DNA of 23,749 nt from CAIZGX01 sp044354975 (GTDB taxonomy: Bacteria; Bacteroidota; Bacteroidia; Flavobacteriales_D; Sanyastnellaceae): the NCBI GenBank assembly GCA_044354975.1, contig JBIKZA010000037.1:1-23749 (forward strand), given 5' to 3'. Positions within the stretch are counted from its first letter, which is position 1; every line of letters begins with the position of its first letter. A program made the position numbers and the translations under genes. The notes below the pieces were generated by a model, which was not told the origin of the DNA, did not search any database, and saw only the letters and a list, made by a program, of their open reading frames with translations. Shown here in pieces: positions 14,258-22,460 of this stretch.

Positions 14258-15223
14258 TTAAAGCAGTTGTGAAACAATCTTCTCTACCGAATAACCATCG
14301 GCTTCTGCCTTGTAGTTGCGCACAATACGGTGACGAAGAATTGGCAACGCAACGGCTTTCACGTCTTCAATATCTGGACTGTACTTGCCATTCAGTGCGG
14401 CATTCACCTTCGCACCAACAATTAAAAATTGTGAAGCACGAGGACCTGCGCCCCAACTTAAATATTGATTCGCCAATGGATCGGCGTTCTCTCTGTTTGG
14501 ACGTGTCTTCGCAACCAAGCGCACAGCATATTCAATAACATTATCAGGTACCGGCATCTTGCGAATGAGCTGCTGATAGAATTGAATTTCTTCAGAAGAA
14601 ATAACTGGGGAAAGTGTTTGTGTAACACCTGAAGTGGTTTGCTTCACTATAACTAACTCTTCCGCTAATGTTGGATAATCGACCCAAATGTTAAACATGA
14701 AACGGTCCAATTGCGCTTCAGGCAACGGATACGTTCCTTCTTGTTCAATGGGGTTTTGTGTAGCCAAAACAAAAAACGGAGAAGGCAGAACATGCGTTAC
14801 ACCGCCCGCTGTTACGCGACGTTCTTGCATGGCTTCTAACAGCGCACTTTGAGTTTTCGGTGGAGTACGATTGATCTCATCGGCCAAAATAATGTTTGAA
14901 AACAATGGGCCTTTGATGAATTTAAACTGACGCGATTCATCTAAAATTTCAGAGCCAATGATATCGCTCGGCATTAAATCGGGCGTGAATTGAATACGAT
15001 TGAAAGACAGGCCTAGGACTTGCGAAAGTGTGTTTACCAAAAGTGTTTTCGCCAATCCAGGAACACCAACCAACAGGCAGTGACCATTTCCCAAAATAGA
15101 AATAATAACGTCGCGCACCGCCTCGTCCTGCCCAACCATTACCTTTTGAATCTCGAATTTCAGCGCGTTGTATTTTTCTTTCAACGCATCTAACGCCTCT
15201 ACATCTGATGTAAATGTGGTCAT
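14258..15223 (-). CDS. MoxR-family AAA+ ATPase
   Basis: A 321-residue chaperone-like ATPase. Walker A is GVPGLAKT (53-60), Walker B IILADEIN (111-118), the sensor-1 region is LATQNP (153-158), and the QLDRFMF arginine region (171-177) is present. MoxR proteins usually remodel or insert cofactors into partner proteins with a von Willebrand A domain, and in Bacteroidota often stand beside DUF58 and batA/batB genes. None of these is next to it here: it sits 4 bases after the SurA gene and 12 bases before a glycosyltransferase. Its client is unknown. The chaperone neighbours suggest an envelope role. Confidence 0.94.
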   Translation of the reverse strand: MTTFTSDVEALDALKEKYNALKFEIQKVMVGQDEAVRDVIISILGNGHCLLVGVPGLAKTLLVNTLSQVLGLSFNRIQFTPDLMPSDIIGSEILDESRQFKFIKGPLFSNIILADEINRTPPKTQSALLEAMQERRVTAGGVTHVLPSPFFVLATQNPIEQEGTYPLPEAQLDRFMFNIWVDYPTLAEELVIVKQTTSGVTQTLSPVISSEEIQFYQQLIRKMPVPDNVIEYAVRLVAKTRPNRENADPLANQYLSWGAGPRASQFLIVGAKVNAALNGKYSPDIEDVKAVALPILRHRIVRNYKAEADGYSVEKIVSQLL

Positions 15224-15227
15224 GGTA

Positions 15228-16571
15228 TTATTTTTTATTCCAGTTGAATTGAAACGTGCAGTCTTTAAACTGTTCGTCCATGAATGAGTAATTTTTCTTA
15301 AGTGCTTTTCCTACCCAAACGTCGGTTGCATTCTGACGCTCGATACTTTCAGTTTTGGCCTGAAACAATTCATAGTCTTGTTCCATGTTCGCTCTGTGAG
15401 CAGAAAGACGTGCGTCTAACTGATATATCACGTAGGCGTCTTTTCCGTTCGGTTGCTTCGCCAATTGCGGTTCGCACAATTCTCCTTCCTTCAATTTAGA
15501 TAATGTTAAATTCAATTCTGCAGTCAATGTTGAAACGTCGTGACGAGTGCCCCCCGTTTGCATATTCATAATTTTTCCTGCTTGATTCTTCGTCTCTTCG
15601 TCTGTGCTGAAACGCGCTGCTGCTGCATTGAAAGAAATCTTTTTCGACTTCAATTCACTGTAGACCGAATCTATTTGTGCCTTGCAGCGATTAAAATCTT
15701 CGTCCTTAATTTTCGGAGACATTAAGATGTGACACGCTCTGTAATATTCACCGCGCTTTTCTACCACTTTCACAAAATGATATCCATACGTTGATTTGAA
15801 TACCGGAGAATAATTTCCTTCATCCGTAGTGAAAACAGCTGACTCATATTCAGGAACGAAACTTCCTTTTTTTATCATGTCGTAACAACCACCTTTGAAC
15901 TTCGAGCCCGGATCTTCGCTGTGTCGGCGGGCTTGAATGGTCATGCTCGTTCTTCCCGAAGCAATGTCGTTTCGAACACTGTCGAGGAAGTGAATCACCT
16001 GCTGGTTTTCACTTTCGGGAATAAGCGGTGCAATAACTATCTGTGAATATTGAACTTGTTCTCCAATAAGTGGAAGCGAATCTTCAGGAAGAGACTGGTA
16101 ATATTTCAAGACTTGTGAAGGCGTGATTTTCACATTTTTTGTGATTTCGTCTTGCTTCTTTTGGGTAAGCAATTGATCGCGAATCATTTCGAAAAAATCT
16201 ACTTTCAGCTGTGAAATAGGTTTCCCGTAATACGTTTCAAACTGCTCGACACTACCTAACATCTCAATGAAATAGGTAATTCTTTTTTCAACCTGCGCAT
16301 TTACTTCACCGTCTGTTACCTCTACACTGTCGATTTTTGCTTGATGTAACAACAGTTTTTGATACATCAAATTTTCAAAAATCGAGCATTCCTTTTCAGC
16401 AGGAAGTTGCGACTTCCCTTGCGTTAATTCGAATTTAGCATTTTCAAAATCTGAAAGAAGAACAACTTCAGCGCCAACACCTCCAATAATTTTATCTATG
16501 GTTTTTCCGGGCTGCGCCCATGAAAGGAAAGACAGCATCGCAAACACCAACCCCAAAAAACCTTTTTTCAT
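15228..16571 (-). CDS. SurA-like periplasmic peptidyl-prolyl isomerase/chaperone
   Basis: A 447-residue exported chaperone for outer-membrane proteins. A signal peptide (1-19, cut before AQPG) is followed by a SurA N-terminal helical domain (about 24-165) and two parvulin domains: the first about 172-270 (SEDPGSKFKGG, TYGYHFVKV) and the second about 277-385 (YRACHILMSPK, RFSTDEETKNQAG). This is the domain order of SurA, although the second parvulin domain is more diverged. It starts 4 bases after the SurA-N-like lipoprotein gene and ends 4 bases before moxR. It is probably part of the same transcript as guaB. Confidence 0.9.
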   Translation of the reverse strand: MKKGFLGLVFAMLSFLSWAQPGKTIDKIIGGVGAEVVLLSDFENAKFELTQGKSQLPAEKECSIFENLMYQKLLLHQAKIDSVEVTDGEVNAQVEKRITYFIEMLGSVEQFETYYGKPISQLKVDFFEMIRDQLLTQKKQDEITKNVKITPSQVLKYYQSLPEDSLPLIGEQVQYSQIVIAPLIPESENQQVIHFLDSVRNDIASGRTSMTIQARRHSEDPGSKFKGGCYDMIKKGSFVPEYESAVFTTDEGNYSPVFKSTYGYHFVKVVEKRGEYYRACHILMSPKIKDEDFNRCKAQIDSVYSELKSKKISFNAAAARFSTDEETKNQAGKIMNMQTGGTRHDVSTLTAELNLTLSKLKEGELCEPQLAKQPNGKDAYVIYQLDARLSAHRANMEQDYELFQAKTESIERQNATDVWVGKALKKNYSFMDEQFKDCTFQFNWNKK

Positions 16572-16575
16572 TCGC

Positions 16576-17406
16576 TTATTGTTCTAGTTTACCTTCAGAT
16601 TTTGCCTGATCGTAAAGTCCATTTTTCATTTTCTGCAAGAGCTCTTGCTTTCGTATGTTCAGCAAGATACTTGCAATATTGCTTCGAACCATTTCCAGTG
16701 GCGACGAATCGCCTGGCAGAAGGTAAGAACCAATTTTCACCCAAATTATTTCACCATTGAAATTAATCTGCTGTGTTGAAGTGGCTTGGGTAATAAACTG
16801 TGAACGGTCTGCTATTGCTAAAGGAATTAGCTGAGCAAATTGCTCCCAATTGATGTAAGTTGAATAGTTGTAATAATGCTTCGCTCCAACCTGAACACAA
16901 AAAGCTTCCCACGTTGCAATATCGTCAGAAGCGAAAGCGGTAGACATATTCTTAAGGTCCTTTGATTTTTCCGGAAGAGAGCAAAATTTAAGTTGAATGA
17001 AATGTTCATTTACTTTCATCGAACTCTTATTGGCCTCGTAATACGTTTGAATTTGCTCGTCTGTAACGACGGTATCCATATTCTTTTTAATCCAATCTTG
17101 CTCGTATGAGTAGATGAGTAGCGACTTCCTGTAATCTTCTATTCTTCTCTCCACTGAAAGCTTTTCTTCATCGGAAATTTTCTCGGCTTCTTGAAGCACT
17201 AACGCATCTTTCAACCAAGACTGAATAATTTCTTGCGCGAGTGCGGTCGAATCTTCCGCTGAAATATTGTTTGGAATACGCTCACGCAATTCCTCCATCG
17301 TCAATACAGCATCTCCCAAATGCGCAACGGCATCTGAAGTTGAATTACCGCAACTACTTGCGAGTGCGACACAAAGAGCTGCTATTAAAAAATGTGCAGC
17401 CTTCAT
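16576..17406 (-). CDS. SurA-N-like lipoprotein with a degenerate parvulin region
   Basis: A 276-residue lipoprotein. The signal ends LASSC, with C19 the likely lipidated residue. Residues about 28-115 are a SurA/PrsA-like N-terminal helical segment (VLTMEELRERIPN, YYEANKSSM). The part where a parvulin domain would follow starts correctly (NEHFIQLKF) but lacks the conserved core and the G-Y-H-x-x-K end, and the C-terminal helix (IRKQELLQKMKNGLYDQAKS) resembles the chaperone tail of PrsA. It is probably a holdase without isomerase activity. It is packed between two parvulin-containing genes (2 and 4 bases apart), which argues for a joint role in outer-membrane protein biogenesis. Confidence 0.8.
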   Translation of the reverse strand: MKAAHFLIAALCVALASSCGNSTSDAVAHLGDAVLTMEELRERIPNNISAEDSTALAQEIIQSWLKDALVLQEAEKISDEEKLSVERRIEDYRKSLLIYSYEQDWIKKNMDTVVTDEQIQTYYEANKSSMKVNEHFIQLKFCSLPEKSKDLKNMSTAFASDDIATWEAFCVQVGAKHYYNYSTYINWEQFAQLIPLAIADRSQFITQATSTQQINFNGEIIWVKIGSYLLPGDSSPLEMVRSNIASILLNIRKQELLQKMKNGLYDQAKSEGKLEQ

Positions 17407-17408
17407 GT

Positions 17409-19391
17409 TTACTTTACTATGGAGTGAAGAACTTCTGTGTTAACCTTGTACGTGTGTGTCTTGCGCAATTCTTCCACCCACATTTTGTCGAGGAAGTTTT
17501 GATATTCTGAAGTCACAAGTCCGCGAGATTCAGATAATTTCTTTGGAGACTTGTTCAGCAACTCTTCAATATCAACAACCATTACCTGTCCGTTCATTGG
17601 AACATTCACGCTCAATCCTTCCGTCCACTTAATTTTTCCTAACACTTCGCGATCTTCACGAGCGAACAATCCACCTTCCGTTTGAAGGTTCAACTGTGTG
17701 CCTTGATTCAATTCTGCAGCAGCTTCAGAAGGCGATTTTCCAGACTCAAGCATCTTGCGAAGTTTATTCGCAATCTCGTCATTGGCGCAGGTGTAAATAA
17801 CTACTTCCGCGCGGTCTGGCCACATGAAGCTCGCCTTGTTTGCTTCGAAATAAGAATTCAATCCAACGGTATCTTTCACGGCTTTCGACCACACCAATTG
17901 ATCGGTCAATTCAAACAACAAAATACCTTCACGGTATTCCTTCATTAATAAACGGAACGCTGGGTACTTGGCTTCCAAGTGTGCATCTTCTTCACGCATT
18001 AATTTGTCTTCCGCAAACATTTTCGCTTCGTGCTTCACGTAGTCAACTGGATTCAAATTCGTGTTTGCACCTTTACGCGTGATCATGGTTTGATAGAATT
18101 CGTTCACGGTGTATTTCGTTCCAGAAACTTCACAGAAAACTTTTTTCAATAAGCCTTTGCTCGCTTTCAACTGACCTACATACGTGCTGCTATCGGCCTT
18201 TGACGCAAGCTTGTTGATGTACTTCTGGTTGTAAACGAAGTTGTATTCTTTTCCAATTTTCGAAAGGAATGAGTTCTTTGTTTTTTCAGCGCGAGCATCT
18301 TTCGAAACTTTTGCTTTGATGTCTTTCGACATAGACTCGAACGAAGCCAATGGCTTATAAGCTAAACGCTTCACAATGTGCCAACCGTAAGAAGTCTTAA
18401 ACGGACGAGAAACATCGCCGTCTGCTTTCATTGCATAAGACGCTTCTTCGAATTCAGAAACCATTTTGTTCGTTCCGAACCAAGGAAGTTCTCCGCCTTT
18501 GTTTTTCGTCGTAACATCTTCGCTGTACAATGCACATAACTCTTGGAAGGTTTGTTTTCCTTCTAATGCTTTTTGATAAATCTCGTTAATCTTCGCTTCT
18601 GCTGCAGGATCATTCGCATCTTCTTTCTTCGGTTTCACCATGATGTGTGCAACATGAATTTCTCCGCGTGCAGGACGGCGTCCGGTTACCTTCAACAAGT
18701 GGTATCCGTATTGGGTACGCACAGGCATAGTCACTTCGCCAATCTTAGTGTTGTAGGCAGCAAATTCAAACGGATAAACCATTTGGAATGCTGTGAAATA
18801 GCCAAGATCTCCGTTGTTTTTTTCTACTGATTTGTCGGTGCTGTATTTCTTAGCAGCAGACTCGAATGATTCTCCAGCAAGAATCTTCTTGCGGATATCC
18901 ATAATTTTGTTGTAGGCCTTCAAGGTATCGGCAGCCAAGGCATTTGGCTTGCATTCAATAAGCAAGTGACTTGCACGAACCTCTTCTTGCAAGTGCGCAT
19001 AAGCCTCTTGCATAAGTTCGTCTAATTTCTCCTGATCTGTTAAATACGGACGAGCCAATTGTGCACGGTATCCTTGCAATTCATATTTGAATTTACTCAC
19101 CGTGTCCAGGCCAGCGGCTTTCGCAGCATGAACTTTCAATTTGAAGTTGATGAATAGCTCCATGTACTCGTCAAGCGCAGCTTTTGTAACAACCGAATCG
19201 CGGTTGTTCTTTCTGAAAATATTCTCAAATTCTTCCAAAGAAACTTCTTCACCGTCTACGCTAAGAACTGCCGGAGAGGTAGCTGGGGCCTTTTGTATGG
19301 GTTGCGCATTCGCGCTGAACAACGCTGCGCAAGTGAGCACAACACTTAAAAGTAGAGCTTTTGTAAAACGCATAAGACTTGAATTAAACAT
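17409..19391 (-). CDS. Periplasmic PpiC-type peptidyl-prolyl isomerase (two parvulin domains)
   Basis: A 660-residue exported folding factor. It starts MFNSSLMRFTKALLL. Either ATG (19391 or in-frame 19373) could be used, and the second gives a more usual signal peptide, cut near ANAQP. An N-terminal helical domain (about 42-135) is followed by parvulin domain 1 (about 138-235, VRASHLLIE to TQYGYHLLKV), parvulin domain 2 (about 243-345, IHVAHIMVKPKK to TSYGWHIVKR) and a long C-terminal part of about 310 residues with no motif I recognise. It begins 2 bases after the guaB stop, so it relies on the guaB promoter unless one lies within guaB. Confidence 0.92.
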   Translation of the reverse strand: MFNSSLMRFTKALLLSVVLTCAALFSANAQPIQKAPATSPAVLSVDGEEVSLEEFENIFRKNNRDSVVTKAALDEYMELFINFKLKVHAAKAAGLDTVSKFKYELQGYRAQLARPYLTDQEKLDELMQEAYAHLQEEVRASHLLIECKPNALAADTLKAYNKIMDIRKKILAGESFESAAKKYSTDKSVEKNNGDLGYFTAFQMVYPFEFAAYNTKIGEVTMPVRTQYGYHLLKVTGRRPARGEIHVAHIMVKPKKEDANDPAAEAKINEIYQKALEGKQTFQELCALYSEDVTTKNKGGELPWFGTNKMVSEFEEASYAMKADGDVSRPFKTSYGWHIVKRLAYKPLASFESMSKDIKAKVSKDARAEKTKNSFLSKIGKEYNFVYNQKYINKLASKADSSTYVGQLKASKGLLKKVFCEVSGTKYTVNEFYQTMITRKGANTNLNPVDYVKHEAKMFAEDKLMREEDAHLEAKYPAFRLLMKEYREGILLFELTDQLVWSKAVKDTVGLNSYFEANKASFMWPDRAEVVIYTCANDEIANKLRKMLESGKSPSEAAAELNQGTQLNLQTEGGLFAREDREVLGKIKWTEGLSVNVPMNGQVMVVDIEELLNKSPKKLSESRGLVTSEYQNFLDKMWVEELRKTHTYKVNTEVLHSIVK

Positions 19392-19393
19392 GA

Positions 19394-20869
19394 TTATTTA
19401 TAACTGTAATTTGGTGCTTCTCTTGTAATAAGAACGTCGTGCGGATGACTCTCTTTGATTCCCGCATTTGTAATTCTGATAAATTTAGCTTCTTGAAGTT
19501 GTTCAATGTTGGCTGCTCCGCAGTATCCCATACCGGCTCTAAGTCCGCCAATGATTTGGTGCATAACCTCCATCACTGAACCTTTGAAAGGTACGCGTCC
19601 AGAAATTCCTTCCGGCACTAATTTTTTAATATCGTCTTCCGCATCTTGGAAGTATCGGTCTTTTGATCCGTGCTGCATGGCTTCCAACGAACCCATACCG
19701 CGGTATGACTTGAATTTTCTTCCTTCGTAAATAATGGTTTCTCCAGGAGACTCTTCCGTTCCAGCAAGCATAGAACCAATCATAATGGTTGAAGCTCCGC
19801 CAGCAATTGCTTTTGCAATATCACCTGTATATCTAATTCCACCGTCAGCAATGATTGGCACGCCTGTTCCTTTCAAGGCTTCTGCAACGTCAATAACTGC
19901 AGTTAATTGTGGAACACCTACACCGGCAATAACGCGCGTGGTGCAAATTGAACCTGGACCAATTCCAACCTTCACTCCATCGGCTCCCGCTTCTACCAAA
20001 GCTTTCGCAGCGGCGCCCGTTGCTATATTTCCAACTATAACATCAATTTTATCGCCGAAAGCAGCCTTCACTTTTTTCAACGTTTCAATCACTCCCTTCG
20101 AATGTCCGTGAGCCGTATCAATAACCACAGCGTCTACTCCAGCCTTCACCAGGGCTTCAACGCGTTCCAAGGTGTCGGCGGTAACACCAACAGCTGCAGC
20201 GCAACGCAAACGTCCGAAGTTGTCTTTGCAGGCATTCGGATATCGGTGCAATTTCAAAATGTCTTTGTATGTGATGAGTCCCATTAATTTTCCGTCGGCG
20301 GAAACAACAGGAAGTTTTTCAATTTTCTTTTCTTGAAGAATAGATTCCGCGGTAGCTAGGTCTTTCGGCTTATCTGTTGTGACAAGGTTTTCGCTTGTCA
20401 TGACTTCACGAATGGGTTTCTCGTAATTTTTTTCGAATCGAAGATCACGGTTGGTAACAATTCCCTTCAATATACCATCTGCATCTACCACTGGAATGCC
20501 ACCGATTTTATGTTCGGACATGATAGCGAAGGCATCTCCAACATTTGCTGTTTCGTGAAGCGTAATGGGATCTTGAATCATTCCGCTTTCGCTTCGCTTC
20601 ACCTTTCGCACTTCCGCAGCCTGCGCGGCAATGCTCATGTTCTTGTGAATTACAGCAATTCCGCCTGCGCGAGCCATAGCTATGGCCATTGAGCTTTCAG
20701 AAACTGTATCCATTGCAGCTGATGCAACGGGGGTATGTAAGGTTATGTTTTTTGTGAATTGTGAAGAAATATTCACCTCACGAGGAAGCACCTCTGAATA
20801 GGCAGGAACGAGAAGCACATCGTCGTAGGTAAGACCTTCTCCTACAATTTTAGAATTGTTTGCGGACAT
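19394..20869 (-). CDS. guaB: IMP dehydrogenase
   Basis: Oxidises IMP to XMP with NAD+, the committed step of guanine nucleotide synthesis in the cytoplasm. The 491-residue length is normal. The TIM-barrel start is EGLTYDDVLLVPAYSEVLPR, a CBS-domain pair lies at about 95-210 (HKIGGIPVVD, KIEKLPVVSADGKLMGLITY), the catalytic loop is GPGSICTTR with the nucleophile C309, and the flap contains RYFQDAE. All key residues are present. It is the first gene of an eight-gene minus-strand run, with a consensus -7 box 28 bases upstream. I see no riboswitch or leader hairpin in the 70-base upstream gap. Confidence 0.98.
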   Translation of the reverse strand: MSANNSKIVGEGLTYDDVLLVPAYSEVLPREVNISSQFTKNITLHTPVASAAMDTVSESSMAIAMARAGGIAVIHKNMSIAAQAAEVRKVKRSESGMIQDPITLHETANVGDAFAIMSEHKIGGIPVVDADGILKGIVTNRDLRFEKNYEKPIREVMTSENLVTTDKPKDLATAESILQEKKIEKLPVVSADGKLMGLITYKDILKLHRYPNACKDNFGRLRCAAAVGVTADTLERVEALVKAGVDAVVIDTAHGHSKGVIETLKKVKAAFGDKIDVIVGNIATGAAAKALVEAGADGVKVGIGPGSICTTRVIAGVGVPQLTAVIDVAEALKGTGVPIIADGGIRYTGDIAKAIAGGASTIMIGSMLAGTEESPGETIIYEGRKFKSYRGMGSLEAMQHGSKDRYFQDAEDDIKKLVPEGISGRVPFKGSVMEVMHQIIGGLRAGMGYCGAANIEQLQEAKFIRITNAGIKESHPHDVLITREAPNYSYK

Positions 20870-20897
20870 ACGTTTGAATTTTCGAATAAAATTCGGA

Positions 20898-20905
20898 CAA
20901 ATGTA
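20898..20905 (-). promoter_or_regulatory. -7 box of the guaB operon promoter (TACATTTG)
   Basis: The minus strand reads TACATTTG, an exact TAnnTTTG match, 28 bases before the guaB ATG, a normal leader length. No clear -33 TTG is present at about 19 bases further upstream (TTTACC is the best candidate). Confidence 0.6.
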
Positions 20906-20939
20906 CGAAAATAAGGGGTAAATGCCTCTACTGTTATTT

Positions 20940-21869
20940 TTATAAACTATCGAATAGCGCCGTCAATTCCGGATCGGAAATTCCTGTCATCACCACCATT
21001 ACTGTTGAATTGCCATTCACCGTTAGTTCTTGGTTGAAATGGAACAAATCTCCACTGGTATTTACCGCAATGGCTACAACTTTAGCAAATGCCCCCGAAG
21101 GAATACCCGAGATTATTCCACCACTCGACTGCAATACAGTTTTGGAGTCTGGCAGATATGCGAAGAATATGACATTCGATAAATCGTCTTCTTCCGAATC
21201 GAAAGTTACGCTGTACGTTCCGCTTGTCGTCACAGAGCGATCGGCATTAATCCAACCTAATTTCTCAATAAACGCGGTATATCCGATGGTATCTACGTCG
21301 AATACAGGATTTTGCGTTTGAGTTATTCCCCACAATCCAAGGTCAGTGGTCCAATCCACTAAATCACCGTTCTCATTTCCGTAATAAACATTAATGTAAT
21401 TCAGTGCCGGCGAAGCATTCGGCATACTCACTTTAAAGGCGCAGGGTTGCGATAGCGATAGTTCTTGTCCGTCTTTTTCGGCTCTCAATCTAATTTCACC
21501 AGCCGTTTCTAAAGGCATTCCTGCTGCAACCGTTGGCATACGGTAATAGATCATATCCTTCGGAGTATATAACTCCACCAATTTCACAATAAACGGATAA
21601 TCAACAGGGGCACCGCCCGGTAGTTGAAGACAGTCAATACTTCCCCAAATAGTTGTTCCTTGATTTCCAATAATTGGTCCCTCACCCGCAGTGTCAATGA
21701 CAAACACTTGTTCGTCTTGCTTCTTAGAATCTAAATAGGCATTTGGAGATTCATAGGTGTTCAAATCGCGTTCAATGCGATCTCTAGAGCACGATGAAAA
21801 CAATACGGTAGTAACGAGAACAATTAGCATTGTCGCTCTGGCAAAAAAATAAGTGTTTTTATTAGTCAT
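20940..21869 (-). CDS. Predicted lipoprotein, function unknown
   Basis: A 309-residue protein with a lipoprotein signal (lipobox LFSSC, C27) and an otherwise beta-rich sequence. Residues about 62-150 follow a pattern I associate with a beta-sandwich domain seen in other Bacteroidota surface proteins (IIGNQGTTIWGSIDCLQLPG, LVELYTPKDMIYYRMPTVAA, GEIRLRAEKDGQEL), but I cannot name the family with confidence. The C-terminal part (about 205-305) looks like a second beta domain. The start overlaps the upstream barrel-like gene by 8 bases, so the two are co-translated and may form an outer-membrane pair. There is no visible terminator before guaB. Confidence 0.75.
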   Translation of the reverse strand: MTNKNTYFFARATMLIVLVTTVLFSSCSRDRIERDLNTYESPNAYLDSKKQDEQVFVIDTAGEGPIIGNQGTTIWGSIDCLQLPGGAPVDYPFIVKLVELYTPKDMIYYRMPTVAAGMPLETAGEIRLRAEKDGQELSLSQPCAFKVSMPNASPALNYINVYYGNENGDLVDWTTDLGLWGITQTQNPVFDVDTIGYTAFIEKLGWINADRSVTTSGTYSVTFDSEEDDLSNVIFFAYLPDSKTVLQSSGGIISGIPSGAFAKVVAIAVNTSGDLFHFNQELTVNGNSTVMVVMTGISDPELTALFDSL

Positions 21870-22359
21870 AAGCTGCGCATTTTTCTTTTTTTCCTTTGAA
21901 TGAATTCTTGTTAAACATTAATCCCACGTGCAGCATACCCTCTTGGTGCCGCGTATTGTATCTCCATTCGACAAAAGGCTTTATTTTCTTCCCGAAAACC
22001 ACGCCCACACCTACCTCCGCATTCCAATTGTTAAGCCTAGCGTCTTTCATATCGGAAGACTCATAATTCATCCAACGATTGTATCCCAAATGTACCAAGG
22101 TATAGGATTGGATTTTTTTCCTTTTGAAGAATTTGTATTGTGCGGATGCGCCAAGTGTCCATTCATGAATTTTATTGGTTGGAAGGAAATACGAAAACTG
22201 CGGGCTGATTTGTATCTGCTTCTTTTCTCTGAAAATTGCCCGAGCACCTATGCCAAAACTCTCTGTTTGAAAATTATAAATACCCGTCACTCCTCCCGAA
22301 ACTTGAGCAGACAATCGGCTAGCAAAAAACAATATAAAAATGAGAATATACCTGTCCAT
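21862..22359 (-). CDS. Small outer-membrane beta-barrel-like protein
   Basis: A 165-residue exported protein: signal peptide 1-18 (ILIFILFFASRLSAQ), then about eight alternating amphipathic strands with aromatic ends (GGVTGIYNF, ISPQFSYFLP, LGASAQYKFF, LVHLGYNRWMNY, AEVGVGVVFG, KPFVEWRYN, GMLHVGLMF). This fits an eight-stranded outer-membrane barrel of the OprF/OmpW size class. The barrel would end near MFNKN; the last residues (KGKKEKCAAYD) lie in the 8-base overlap with the lipoprotein gene and just before it. Ligand and role are unknown. Confidence 0.72.
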   Translation of the reverse strand: MDRYILIFILFFASRLSAQVSGGVTGIYNFQTESFGIGARAIFREKKQIQISPQFSYFLPTNKIHEWTLGASAQYKFFKRKKIQSYTLVHLGYNRWMNYESSDMKDARLNNWNAEVGVGVVFGKKIKPFVEWRYNTRHQEGMLHVGLMFNKNSFKGKKEKCAAYD

Positions 22360-22382
22360 TCGGTTTCCTATTGAATTCGTAA

Positions 22383-22409
22383 CGAAGGTATAGCTGAAAT
22401 TATTGCCAA
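22383..22409 (-). promoter_or_regulatory. Promoter of the barrel/lipoprotein pair (TTG ... TACCTTCG)
   Basis: On the minus strand TTG (22409-22407) is followed 19 bases later by TACCTTCG (22390-22383), a one-mismatch -7 box at the spacing usual for Bacteroidota promoters. The ATG is 23 bases further on, at 22359. It starts immediately after the gdhA terminator hairpin. Confidence 0.5.
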
Positions 22410-22412
22410 CGA

Positions 22413-22438
22413 AAAGGGCGGTTCGAAAACCGCCCTTT
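22413..22438 (-). terminator. Hairpin terminator of gdhA
   Basis: AAAGGGCGGTT and AACCGCCCTTT form an 11-bp stem closed by a 4-base loop (TTCG on the minus strand). The stem ends in TTT followed by TCGTTGG, so the U tract is short, but the hairpin is very stable. It lies 22 bases after the gdhA stop and separates gdhA from the barrel-protein promoter. Confidence 0.8.
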
Positions 22439-22460
22439 CAGAAGAAAATTTAATACTGAG

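Noticed and set aside
19734..20111. 125-codon plus-strand frame rich in Pro, Ala and Ile inside guaB
   Set aside because: The composition is what the complement of a conserved TIM-barrel gene produces. There is no start context or motif.
20870..20939. Possible purine riboswitch upstream of guaB
   Set aside because: The gap is only 70 bases, AT-rich, with a promoter box in its middle. No conserved aptamer core or terminator hairpin is visible.
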